Positions 19,933-28,879 of a stretch of 64,000 bases of DNA are shown one piece after another. Made by a program: the position numbers and the translations under genes. The notes beneath the pieces are model-generated. The model worked only from the letters and a program-made list of their open reading frames with translations. It made no database searches and was not told the DNA's origin. The stretch is from positions 62,001 through 126,000 of the forward strand of contig NZ_JBMPIX010000007.1 in the NCBI RefSeq assembly GCF_049341065.1, written 5' to 3'. Source of the stretch: Pacificoceanicola sp049341065. GTDB lineage: Bacteria; Pseudomonadota; Alphaproteobacteria; Rhodobacterales; Rhodobacteraceae. The stretch's first letter is position 1. The number at the start of each line of letters is the position of its first letter.

Positions 19933-22900
19933 ATGACGCAAACGCTTTTGGTTCCCATGCACCTTGACGCACTGGTTCTGGACGCCCCCGAGCCGGTGAT
20001 CGGCCCGGCACTTGATATCGCGGTAGCGCCTTGGTTCGGCGACAGCGGCGATGGCGCGCTGCGCGACCATTTTTCCAACGTCGCCAACGTTTCGTCCGCC
20101 ATGCGGCAGGATCCGATGTCGCCCAGCAACCGTCTTTTGCAGCCCGGCACCCATCTGCACTGGGCGCTGCCCGACGCGCTGACCCATGGCAACACGCGCA
20201 ACCCCGGCCATCCCGCCTTTGTCGAGCGGGACGGGCTATGGTTTCCGAAAGTCCCGAACCGCTGGGCTGTGCTGAAACTGACCGGTGGCAGCTTTGACAC
20301 GCTGGCCGCGGCATGGATCGTCGAAAGCGACTTTGTCCACCCTTGGGGCACCGGCAGCGAGGCGACAAGCTATCCGATCAAACCGGGGACCGGGCGGGTG
20401 CAGCCCTATGTCAGACTTGGCCGCAGTTACCCGGTTGCCGGGGCCGTGCCGCCGGACAAAAGCGACGGGCTGCTGGCGGATTATGACGCAGGGCTGACAG
20501 CTGTTGGCTATGGTGATCCAACCTTCGCGGCGCTGTATACCGGGTGCCACACGGTTTTCGGGTTTCATGACCCCGACCTGCCCTTGGCGGACACGCGTTA
20601 TGAGGTGATCGGCTGGTATTCCGCCGATCAGGACTCGCCCCTTGGATATTGGAAGAGGCTGGATCCGCAGGGGTTAGACAGGAAACAGTTTATTGCCTCG
20701 CTTCTGGCCAGCGTTGACGATCCTCCCAAGCCGATGTCGCAGATCCAGAACTGGCCCAAGGCCGAGGCCCGCGCCGTGGAAATCGCCTTCGCAAATCAGA
20801 CTGGCTGGGCGCTTTCGGACCCCGCGCAAAACTTTGCCCAATGCGACAGCCTGACCTTCAACGCCAGCATTCAGATCACCGCCATCAAGGGCAGCAAACC
20901 GGCGCCTGTCGATGGGCCTGTTACCGTGGGCACCTCGACCTCCGAGGCGATTGCGGCCTTTCTGTCGGACGGTGACACCGCACTTGAGCAGAGTCTTGAG
21001 GCCATCAGTTTTCACACCGAGATGAAGGATCATCACCTCGATTATGGCGCCAAGCTGCGTGAGACCCGCCATGCCGCGGGCTTCACCGCGACGGGCAAGA
21101 AAACCACTTGGGCGCTGCGCCCGCCGGAAACGGCGGTGTCGGACCCGATCACCGGAATGATGCCGCGTCACGACGAAACGCAGGCCACCTTGCCGGAATG
21201 GCTGGCGCAGGAATTGAACCTTCTGAACATCGCGCAGGACGATTATGACGCCGCGCGCGATACGGCAGATGGCCTGCGGCAACAGATGTATGCCGACTGG
21301 CAGCTGTATATGCGGGCCTGCTATCCTTTGGATGACAGGGCCGATTTCGCGCTGGACGTCGATCTGCTGCGCGACGTGGTTCTGGTGCAAAGCGTCGACG
21401 CCTACGAAGCCGCCGCCGCCGAGCTGGACCCCGGCAGGCAAGGCTCGGTCGCGGCGCGTCTGGCCGAGGCAAAGATCCGGATCCTTGATGCCGTGAACAG
21501 CTTTGTCGCCCATGCCAAACATCCGCAAAAGCTCGAACTGGTGCCCGTCGCCGGGCCGCGCTATTTCGTGCCGAACGACCCCATCATCGCAACCGAAGCC
21601 GAGGCGCTGAAGCAAAGCCCGCGCCACGGTCAGGACGGGCGCGCGCGAAAGGACGGGCGGCTGGAATGCATCGCCTTTTCCCCGGCCACCCTGCCCCGCG
21701 CAGACATAGGCCTTGGCGATCTTGACGCCCTGCGCCAAGTCATCGCCGCGCAGCGCACCCCGGCCTTTTCGGAAATAGCCGAGCGCGTCCAGGGCAGCTT
21801 TCAAAGCTGGAACCCGATCGTGCTGGAATGGCAGGCCTCGGTTCAGGCTTATCTGCCGGGCAGCAATTTGCGCTCGGACAAGGGGCGCTATGATCCGGGC
21901 GTAATCGACAACGGCTTTGTCCTGCCGGAAGAGCGTTGCGATCTGGACCTGCGTCAACCAACCGGCCCCGGCGATCTGGCCACGGCCTATCTTGTCGAGG
22001 GGCGCAGCCTGCTTCACGCGCATGGGCCGCAACTGCTGCAAACCGCGCTTGACGCCTATCTGAAAGAAAAACCCGCGCTGGATGGCAAGACCACAAAGGC
22101 GCTGGCAGCGGTGCAGACCAAACTGGGCAAAGCGCTGGACCCGAAACGCCAAAGCCAATTGGCGAGCACCTCGCTGGGTGGGTTCAACCAGCGCCTTTTG
22201 ATGCGGCTTCTGGAAGAACAGCTTCCCATCGCCGACCCGCTGGGGTTTGACGCCGACAAGGCACGCGCCGATCAGGTGCGACGGCATGTGGGCAATGCCA
22301 ACGGTTATTGGTCCGCCGAAACCGAGGCGCCCTTTATCCCACTGCGCACCGCTCGGTTGGCCTTGTCCGAAGGGCGGATCATCGACAGCTTTGGCCAGTT
22401 TCTGCCGTGGTATCCCGGAGGCAGAACCGGTGCACAGGTCCTGCCCGCGGCCACGTTGCGGCAAGGTACTGCGCTGGACATCTACCTGCCGCCAAGGTCG
22501 GCGCAGCCCTCACGGCTGGATTTTCGCTGGCTGGACGCCGACAGTGATCTGCGCGAAAGCAACGATCACCCGGCCTCATCGCCGCTTTGCGGTTGGGTTG
22601 TGCCGAACAATCTGGACAACGACATTCTGATTTATGACGCAGACGGCCAGCATCTGGGGATTATCGATTTCACCGGCATCTGGCGTCCGGCCCCTGGCAA
22701 TGCCGCCGCTCCCGCCGGACCGGGGCTGATCCCCAACGCGCACCTTGCGCGGGTGGCGCGCTGGATCACCGCCAATGGCTCGGACAGTTTCATGCAGACG
22801 CTCCTGGACACATTCGACAGCAGCCTCAGCCGGATCGACCCAAAGGACTACAGCGTGCAAAACGCCGCAGCCTTGTTGGTTGGGCGGCCAATTGCCGTGG

Positions 22901-23847
22901 CGCGGGCCTTTATGAACCTCTCCCTGCAAGGCCCGCCCGCACAGGACCAATCGCAGCAAATGCTGAACCAACGGATCGCCGGGGGCGGCAACGCCGATCA
23001 CGGCTTTGGTGCCATCGAATTTCCGATCCGGCTGGGCGAGTATGGCCAGTTGAACGACGGGCTGGTCGGCTATTTCCGTGCGGACGAAGACCGGGACGGC
23101 GCGCATGGCACCTTGTACGCGCCACAAAGCGCGGCCTCGTCGCATCCGGCGATCCAGACCTATGACCCAAAGACCAAGGCACCACTGACCATCCGGCACA
23201 GCTTTGACGCGCCACCGCAAAACCTGACGCTGCTGTTGGACCCGCGTTGCCCCGTCCACGCCACCACCGGGATATTGCCAACGAAAGCGATCCGAATTCC
23301 GCAGGATCAGTTCATGCCTTCGCTGCGCGCGCTGGAAATGGTTTTTGCGGCCATGCCCATTCTGACCCCGCCATCGGGAATGCAGCTGCCGCTGCCGCGC
23401 ATCGCCGGAAGGACATGGTCCTGGCTGGCGATCGAGGATGGCCTCTGGCATGAACAATCCGGCCGGGCCACCGTCACGCTGGCTGATCTGCGCCACGCCT
23501 TGCCCGGGCGGATGCAGATCACCTCGGGCAATGTGGCGCGGCTGTTGGATGGGGACGATGCCACGACCGGACCAAACGTCTTCGCAGCCGCCGATCTGAT
23601 GTGGCGCGCCTTGCTGGAGCAGGCATGGATCACCGAAACCCAGCCTGGCCTCGGCCTTCTGAAAGGGCCTGCTGCGCCAGACAGCCCGCCGTTGGGTTAT
23701 GGCTTTGGCACCGCCGCCACGCAGATGCTGCTGAGCAAAATCGCCAAGGGGCTTCAGCCCGCCCAGCAAACCGCTGTTTTCCAGGATCGGATCGTTGCCC
23801 GCGAAGGCTGGCTCAGACTTGTTCCGACCAAAGACTCCAACACCTGA
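19933..23847 (+). CDS. Very large uncharacterised protein D of accessory operon (HLHWALPDAL family)
   Basis: This is a 1304-residue protein of unknown function, the largest of the operon. AAGGGGAG precedes the ATG by 6-7 bases, 12 bases after the previous stop. Near the N-terminus are RLLQPGTHLHWALPDALTHG (about 66-85), PNRWAVLKL and WIVESDFVHPWG, blocks I associate with large uncharacterised proteins found beside DUF6603 genes. The middle is partly helical (ELNLLNIAQDDYDAARDTADGLRQQMYADWQLYMRA). The C-terminal third contains sheet-like stretches and an aromatic-rich segment (RTWSWLAIEDGLWHEQ). No signal peptide, transmembrane helix or catalytic motif is visible. The size and lack of enzyme motifs suggest a scaffold or shell component. 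Confidence 0.87.
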   Translation: MTQTLLVPMHLDALVLDAPEPVIGPALDIAVAPWFGDSGDGALRDHFSNVANVSSAMRQDPMSPSNRLLQPGTHLHWALPDALTHGNTRNPGHPAFVERDGLWFPKVPNRWAVLKLTGGSFDTLAAAWIVESDFVHPWGTGSEATSYPIKPGTGRVQPYVRLGRSYPVAGAVPPDKSDGLLADYDAGLTAVGYGDPTFAALYTGCHTVFGFHDPDLPLADTRYEVIGWYSADQDSPLGYWKRLDPQGLDRKQFIASLLASVDDPPKPMSQIQNWPKAEARAVEIAFANQTGWALSDPAQNFAQCDSLTFNASIQITAIKGSKPAPVDGPVTVGTSTSEAIAAFLSDGDTALEQSLEAISFHTEMKDHHLDYGAKLRETRHAAGFTATGKKTTWALRPPETAVSDPITGMMPRHDETQATLPEWLAQELNLLNIAQDDYDAARDTADGLRQQMYADWQLYMRACYPLDDRADFALDVDLLRDVVLVQSVDAYEAAAAELDPGRQGSVAARLAEAKIRILDAVNSFVAHAKHPQKLELVPVAGPRYFVPNDPIIATEAEALKQSPRHGQDGRARKDGRLECIAFSPATLPRADIGLGDLDALRQVIAAQRTPAFSEIAERVQGSFQSWNPIVLEWQASVQAYLPGSNLRSDKGRYDPGVIDNGFVLPEERCDLDLRQPTGPGDLATAYLVEGRSLLHAHGPQLLQTALDAYLKEKPALDGKTTKALAAVQTKLGKALDPKRQSQLASTSLGGFNQRLLMRLLEEQLPIADPLGFDADKARADQVRRHVGNANGYWSAETEAPFIPLRTARLALSEGRIIDSFGQFLPWYPGGRTGAQVLPAATLRQGTALDIYLPPRSAQPSRLDFRWLDADSDLRESNDHPASSPLCGWVVPNNLDNDILIYDADGQHLGIIDFTGIWRPAPGNAAAPAGPGLIPNAHLARVARWITANGSDSFMQTLLDTFDSSLSRIDPKDYSVQNAAALLVGRPIAVARAFMNLSLQGPPAQDQSQQMLNQRIAGGGNADHGFGAIEFPIRLGEYGQLNDGLVGYFRADEDRDGAHGTLYAPQSAASSHPAIQTYDPKTKAPLTIRHSFDAPPQNLTLLLDPRCPVHATTGILPTKAIRIPQDQFMPSLRALEMVFAAMPILTPPSGMQLPLPRIAGRTWSWLAIEDGLWHEQSGRATVTLADLRHALPGRMQITSGNVARLLDGDDATTGPNVFAAADLMWRALLEQAWITETQPGLGLLKGPAAPDSPPLGYGFGTAATQMLLSKIAKGLQPAQQTAVFQDRIVAREGWLRLVPTKDSNT

Positions 23848-23862
23848 CCGCGAGGACCCCAG

Positions 23863-25461
23863 ATGACACGGATAGCCCCCATATCGCGCGCAACGCTGGA
23901 TGCGGTGTTGTTGAACGAGCACCTCGAAAGCGTGCTGACCATCGGCGAAGGCCCCAAGACGCTGATGCTGGAACTGACCAACCTGCTTGGCGCGAATGAC
24001 ATCTCGATCGGCGATGCGCATGGCTCGTCCCTCGTGCTGACCTTTCGGCCCGGAGCGCTGAACCACATTGACCAGATCACCGTCGGCGATGGCTGGACGC
24101 TCGGCAGGCTCAAGGGGGCCTTCATCCCCTCGCTGGAACTGACGCACAAACAGGGCGTCACGCTGAAACCGGGGGAAAAGCTGCAAATCGCGCTGAGCAA
24201 CCTGACCGCCTCGGCCGCCGGAGCATCGCGCAGCACCCGGGTCGAGATGGCCTATGCCAATGTCGCTGTCGCAGGGGGCCCCCAATTGTCAGGGCGCCGG
24301 ACCATCCACCTGAGCCTGCTTTACCCCAATGTGCCCGCCGGTCAGGTGATCGGACAAACCGGCGTCACCGGATCGTTCAAGGCTGAACTGCTCAGCTCGG
24401 CCGATGTGCTTATCAGTTCCAAACGGCTGGTCAACGGCCAACCGGAAACGCCTATGGTCAACGACATTCGCATCCGTTTGTCCGCCAGCGCGCCGGTGCC
24501 GATCAAGGCCAACGCCTCGGGGCAGTTGCAGGACGATGTGGCCAAGGTCTCGTTCCATTTCCCCGGCGACACCGGGGACACGGCTAAGCTGTCGGGCAAG
24601 ATCGTGACGACACAGGACGTGACCACGCACACCACCTTTCCGCCAGCGGCCTTTCCGCCGCCTTCCGGCATTGGGCGCGGCCACCCAATGGGGCCATTTT
24701 TCAACCCCAGCACCGCGCCAATTGTCACGACCGTTCAGAAGGACAGGTGGCAGGCGCATGGAGACATCATTTATTACGCCAGCCAACACGACGATCCGCT
24801 GTTCGACGACTTTCTGGAGTTTGGGCTCTCGATCACCACCAGCCTGAAACCCGGAGCCTACCCGCTGACGATCCGCCTTGAGAATGTGAACCAGCAGAAC
24901 GTGGATATCGTTTTGCTGCTGAATGTCACGGCCATCGGCCTTCCCGGGATGGACCCGGCGGACGGTTATATCAATGCGCCGGGGTCGCTGACCATCAATA
25001 CGCCGAAAACCCTGATCAAAGGCGATCTGACGGTCGACAAGAAACTAACGGTCAACAGCAACGAGATCCACTTCGGTAACGATTGGCACATTGGCGCAGC
25101 CACCAACTGGTTCTATTTCCGCAACCAAAAGAACCTGTCGATCATGTTCTTTCAGGAAGACAACAACGCCATAACCATCGGAACCGGAACAAACGTCGAC
25201 AAACCGTTGCGGATCTGGGCCCCCAAGAACGTCGGTATCAACACCAACAGCCCCAAAGCCACGCTGGACGTGAACGGCTCGCTCGAGGCCAAAACCCTGC
25301 AACTGAACAATGCGGCCGTCGCTCTGAAATTTGCATACGGTTGGGATATTTACATCTACAAAACCCAATTTATCATCCAGCAGAATTCGAAAAACCTCGC
25401 GGTTTTCAATTCCAATGGGGATCTCTGGCTGCATGGTGTGGTAAAGGAGAAGCTTGTTTGA
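23863..25461 (+). CDS. Protein E of accessory operon with tail-fibre-like C-terminus
   Basis: This 532-residue protein starts at the ATG at 23863 with GAGGA 8 bases upstream. The first 360 residues are an unrecognised strand-rich region. From about residue 365 a segment resembles phage tail-fibre and trimeric adhesin shafts. It has short repeating strands (GSLTINTPKTLIKGDLTVDKKLTVNSNEIHFGN, split here only for description) and the VGINTNSPKATLDVNG motif of fibre tips. It then has LKFAYGWDIYIYKTQFIIQ and ends VVKEKLV. The DNA of this segment looks richer in A and T than the rest of the gene. A receptor-binding or assembly-tip role is inferred. The stop overlaps the next start (TGATG). Confidence 0.85.
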   Translation: MTRIAPISRATLDAVLLNEHLESVLTIGEGPKTLMLELTNLLGANDISIGDAHGSSLVLTFRPGALNHIDQITVGDGWTLGRLKGAFIPSLELTHKQGVTLKPGEKLQIALSNLTASAAGASRSTRVEMAYANVAVAGGPQLSGRRTIHLSLLYPNVPAGQVIGQTGVTGSFKAELLSSADVLISSKRLVNGQPETPMVNDIRIRLSASAPVPIKANASGQLQDDVAKVSFHFPGDTGDTAKLSGKIVTTQDVTTHTTFPPAAFPPPSGIGRGHPMGPFFNPSTAPIVTTVQKDRWQAHGDIIYYASQHDDPLFDDFLEFGLSITTSLKPGAYPLTIRLENVNQQNVDIVLLLNVTAIGLPGMDPADGYINAPGSLTINTPKTLIKGDLTVDKKLTVNSNEIHFGNDWHIGAATNWFYFRNQKNLSIMFFQEDNNAITIGTGTNVDKPLRIWAPKNVGINTNSPKATLDVNGSLEAKTLQLNNAAVALKFAYGWDIYIYKTQFIIQQNSKNLAVFNSNGDLWLHGVVKEKLV

Positions 25462-25640
25462 TGAGTGACAAGATCCAAACCCGCCTTGTCTCGCTGCGCG
25501 ACGAGCAGAAGAAAGGCAAGCAGATGCTGATGGATATGGAGCGTGAAGCCGATGAGCTGCGCGCCACGCTTTTGCGCATCGCCGGCGCCATTCAAGTCCT
25601 CGAAGAACTTGAGAGCAACGGCCAAGCCAACCCGGACTAG
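25461..25640 (+). CDS. Small coiled-coil protein F of accessory operon
   Basis: This 59-residue protein is highly charged and almost wholly helical by appearance, with heptad spacing of Leu, Met and Ile from about residue 5 to 55 (TRLVSLRDEQKKGKQML, ELRATLLRIAGAIQVL). It starts inside the stop of gene E (TGATG), with AAGGAGA about 10 bases upstream, so it is a genuine member of the operon. It could be an oligomerisation or chaperone-like adaptor, but no function is known. Its TAG stop is shared in a CTAG with the stop of the convergent membrane-protein gene. Confidence 0.8.
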   Translation: MSDKIQTRLVSLRDEQKKGKQMLMDMEREADELRATLLRIAGAIQVLEELESNGQANPD

Positions 25641-26170
25641 GCCGGAGCGGCGGGCTCTTTCTTGACCGGGACAACCAGCCCGCTGAACAACGTGAACGAG
25701 CCCAGCAGAAGCCCCGAAACCGATGCCACCTGCGGGATACCCAACACCGGCAGGGCCTCGGCCCCGATGGCATAGGCCCAGACCAGAAAGGCCATTGTAC
25801 TGACCACCGCATGCAGTATCCAAGTTCCCGTACCCGCCTGGTCAGCGGCGGTTTTGACATAGATGACCACCCCGGCAATCGAGACCAACACCGTTGCCAC
25901 GGCGACATAGTCATCCGGGCTGGCATTTCCCGACCACAGCAATTGCGGCTCCTCACCGTTGTCGATCATGGCATTACAGAAAATGAAAAAGGCGATGACC
26001 TCGAGCGGGATGTAATTCCGCACCCGGTCTATATACGACTGCGTCGCGTTTTCCGCCCGCGTGGCGTGAGACGCCTCGTGCAGGTTCTTGTCGATCGGGG
26101 CAGCGGTCAGCCGCATCAGTGTGCCACTGCTTTTCAGCTCCGGTGTGATGGAACGGGTCGAATTTGCCAT
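25637..26170 (-). CDS. Small multi-pass membrane protein, convergent with accessory operon
   Basis: This is a 177-residue protein with a soluble N-terminal region (about 1-50) and four likely membrane helices. They lie at about 52-68 (YIPLEVIAFFIFCNAMI), 88-107 (VAVATVLVSIAGVVIYVK), 115-133 and 143-165, followed by a short charged tail. The start is the ATG at 26170, with AAAGGA 8 bases upstream. The last four bases overlap those of protein F on the other strand (CTAG). I do not recognise the family; it may be the membrane partner of the operon products, but adjacency is the only evidence. Confidence 0.82.
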   Translation of the reverse strand: MANSTRSITPELKSSGTLMRLTAAPIDKNLHEASHATRAENATQSYIDRVRNYIPLEVIAFFIFCNAMIDNGEEPQLLWSGNASPDDYVAVATVLVSIAGVVIYVKTAADQAGTGTWILHAVVSTMAFLVWAYAIGAEALPVLGIPQVASVSGLLLGSFTLFSGLVVPVKKEPAAPA

Positions 26171-26344
26171 CTGTCTATCCTTTGCTCGCCGTTACTTGAA
26201 TTTTTTAGCAACTCATCTCCTTTTGCAAGATTATCAATGCCGACACACACCCTAAGATAGTATCACTGGCGCGAACGCTGTCAGATTGTCGGGCTGCGCG
26301 CCGCGTGCTAACGTCAGGCGAAACTGAGGCAGAGCAGCCCCCAC

Positions 26345-27370
26345 ATGACAGCTTTGAAGGAATTTGACCGGCTTGAGGCCACTGGCCTGTGGCGCGCGAC
26401 GCCCGAGGATCAGCGGCGCGAAGTGATCGTCTCGCTTGGCGACGCAACGCTGACGATCACGTCGACGGCGGGCGACGTGCTCGCGCATTGGTCACTTGCC
26501 GCGGTGAACCGGTCAAACGGCACTTCGATCCCGGCGATTTACAACCCCGATGGCGATCCCGGCGAAACGCTGGAACTGCCCGAGGGCGAAGAGCTGATGA
26601 TCCAGGGAATCGACCGTCTGCTAAAGGCAATCGACAAACGCCGCCCGCGTCCAGGCAAGCTGCGGCTGATGCTTGGGCTTGGCTTTGGTACGGCGGTTGC
26701 GGGCGCGGCGGTGTTCTGGCTGCCCGGCGCCCTTGAAAGATACGCGGTCACGGTTGTCCCGCCCGTCAAACGCGTCGAGATCGGCGAGGCCCTGATGGCC
26801 CGCATGACCCGCGTCACTGGCCAGCCCTGCCGCGCGCCCGAAGCACTGGGTCCATTGGACCGACTGGCGCTGCGCATCCTTGGCCCCGGACATGAAGGCG
26901 ATTTGATCGTTGTGCCGCAAGGCGTCAGCGAAAGCGCGCATTTGCCCGGCGGCATCGTGGTGCTGAACCGGTCGGTCGTCGAGGATCATGAGGACGCGGA
27001 TGTTGCCGCCGGCTATGTACTGGCCGAGAAAACCCGCGCTCGGGGACGCGATCCGCTGGCCGATTTGTTGGATCATGCCGGGCTGATCGCCAGCCTCAAG
27101 TTGATCACCACTGGTGTTCTGCCGGATGAAACCCTGTCCAGCTATGCCGAGATATTGTTGAAGGAAAAGGAAAGCGATCCGGGCTTTGAGGCCTTGTTGG
27201 CCGCCTTTGCCACGGCCGAAGTGCGCAGCACCCCCTACGCCTATGCCCGCGACATCACCGGCGAAAGCACCCTGCCCCTGATCGAAGCAGACCCGCGCGC
27301 TGGAGATGGCAGCCGCGAAGTGCTGAGCGATGCCGACTGGGTGCGCTTGCAAGGCATCTGCGGGTCGTAG
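26345..27370 (+). CDS. M48-like membrane protein lacking the HExxH zinc motif
   Basis: This 341-residue protein has a cytoplasmic-type N-terminal domain, one transmembrane segment at about 103-123 (LMLGLGFGTAVAGAAVFWLPG), and a C-terminal domain. The C-terminal domain resembles the M48 peptidase core in order: LPGGIVVLNRSVVEDHEDADVAAGYVLAEK. The HExxH zinc-binding motif expected there is absent. Either this is an inactive peptidase homologue or a different family that merely looks similar. It appears to be a conserved roseobacter gene rather than part of the accessory operon, from which it is separated by the divergent membrane-protein gene. Confidence 0.75.
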   Translation: MTALKEFDRLEATGLWRATPEDQRREVIVSLGDATLTITSTAGDVLAHWSLAAVNRSNGTSIPAIYNPDGDPGETLELPEGEELMIQGIDRLLKAIDKRRPRPGKLRLMLGLGFGTAVAGAAVFWLPGALERYAVTVVPPVKRVEIGEALMARMTRVTGQPCRAPEALGPLDRLALRILGPGHEGDLIVVPQGVSESAHLPGGIVVLNRSVVEDHEDADVAAGYVLAEKTRARGRDPLADLLDHAGLIASLKLITTGVLPDETLSSYAEILLKEKESDPGFEALLAAFATAEVRSTPYAYARDITGESTLPLIEADPRAGDGSREVLSDADWVRLQGICGS

Positions 27371-27494
27371 GCCTTTCGATCAAACAAATAATCGAACTCT
27401 TGACGCAAGCGACGCATCAGAGCGCTCGGAATGCGATCTGGCGGTTTTCGGGACCCAGCCCGGCTTTGACCGCGCCGGAAACCCCCTAAGCGCC

Positions 27495-28787
27495 TCAGTT
27501 CAGGTAGGCCTGTACGTAGCCAACCGATTTTGTAGCTGCCAGCGCCTTGCCCAGAGCAGCGGTCGTGGCATAGGGCCCGACCATGACGCGGCGCAGGGAT
27601 TGGCCGCCTTTTTTGTAGCTGCCAAAACGCACCGGAAGGCCAGCGGCGGTCAAGCGGGACGCAGCAGCCTTGGCCTTGGCCTCGGAGGTGAAAACGCCGA
27701 TTTCGACATAACGTGCGGCGGCGGCTTTCGGTGTCGACCGAGTGGAAACGATCGGCGTGTTGCCCTTGCTGGACACCACGGGCGCGGAATATTTTGCCTT
27801 GGCGTGGTAGGCGATCACCGGCGCCTTTATCTTGTGGTTCCGCACGTTGTAGGCCAGTTGGCGGGGCACGGTATTTGTCCAGACCTTCTGGGTCGCCATG
27901 TAGCCTGCAACAGTCTGGTGCGCGCGAAGCGGGTTCAGACGATCATCGTCCCAAGCGGGGCGATAGCCCTTGGGCACACTGGCGACCTGAGAGTGCTGCT
28001 GCTGTTCGTAGACATGGCGCGGGACGATACGGGTCGACCCGCTGAGCGCGCTGCCCTGCCAGCCTTTGCTGTGATCGACGTTTTGGCCCTCGCCCCGTCG
28101 GACCACACTCACTTTTGGTGCAGCTTGAGCACCGCAGCGCACCACCACAGTCTGGCCATTTGAAATCTGGGTGCGGGCGCCGTCAATGCAGGCCCCGCTG
28201 TAATTGGGGACGGGCATCGCACGCGCCGTGGCTTTGGGGGCAGCAGGCGGCGCGGGAACGCGGCGAACCATGCGCGGCGGCTGTGCCATCACTGGCTTGG
28301 AGGCCGGTACACGGCGCACCTCCGGTACGGGTTGCCGGGCAGCAGTCTGCGGCGCTGGGGTGACCAGCACGCCGGCCGTGCCTTGCATGACGCGAATGTT
28401 GCCGGTGGGTTTGGCCACCGAAATGCCGGGCTTGGGTGCGGGTTGCGGCGCGGGTGCAGGCATCGGCGCCGGATCAGGTGCCGCGATGACGATGGGCGTG
28501 GCAGACTTTGGCTCCGGCGCCCGTGCCATCGTTCCGCCAAAGGTCGGCGTCTGGCCACAGATCTGTTTGCGCTGGCGGGTGACGCGGGGCACCCAGGTCG
28601 TGTTGCCGTCAAAACCGGCCCGAACGAAAACGCAGCCGTTGTTGTCGACAAATTGCTTGCCAGTGAAGGATTCAGGCGGAAAATTGGCCGGAATGGCCTT
28701 GATATCCCCTTGTGCCAACGCCGCCGAGGAAACGATCCCCATGCTGGCTGCGATAACGGCGATAATCGTAAAGGATTTCAAAGTCAT
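27495..28787 (-). CDS. SPOR-domain protein
   Basis: This is a 430-residue exported protein with a signal peptide (MTLKSFTIIAVIAASMGIVSSAALAQG). Next comes a Cys-containing N-terminal domain (about 35-90: NNGCVFVRAGFDGNTTWVPR), a long Pro/Ala-rich linker, and a C-terminal SPOR domain (YVEIGVFTSEAKAKAAASRL, RRVMVGPYATTAALGKAL). SPOR domains bind denuded peptidoglycan strands at division sites. The frame is open to 28859. I chose the ATG at 28787 because the product then begins with the signal peptide and a GGGGGC site lies about 5 bases upstream. Confidence 0.85.
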   Translation of the reverse strand: MTLKSFTIIAVIAASMGIVSSAALAQGDIKAIPANFPPESFTGKQFVDNNGCVFVRAGFDGNTTWVPRVTRQRKQICGQTPTFGGTMARAPEPKSATPIVIAAPDPAPMPAPAPQPAPKPGISVAKPTGNIRVMQGTAGVLVTPAPQTAARQPVPEVRRVPASKPVMAQPPRMVRRVPAPPAAPKATARAMPVPNYSGACIDGARTQISNGQTVVVRCGAQAAPKVSVVRRGEGQNVDHSKGWQGSALSGSTRIVPRHVYEQQQHSQVASVPKGYRPAWDDDRLNPLRAHQTVAGYMATQKVWTNTVPRQLAYNVRNHKIKAPVIAYHAKAKYSAPVVSSKGNTPIVSTRSTPKAAAARYVEIGVFTSEAKAKAAASRLTAAGLPVRFGSYKKGGQSLRRVMVGPYATTAALGKALAATKSVGYVQAYLN

Positions 28788-28879
28788 GTCTGCCCCCACA
28801 GATGGTGGCTTTACCATGCCCGATACACAAGGACCTGTAAAGCCACGAAACATTTCCAAATAAGGCGAAATGCCTCGGA

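Noticed and set aside
12102..26170. Contractile injection system, T6SS, R-type pyocin or prophage
   Set aside because: No sheath, tube, baseplate hub, spike PAAR, AAA+ ATPase, tape measure, portal, terminase, integrase or lysis gene is recognisable. The tail-fibre-like tip of protein E alone is not enough.
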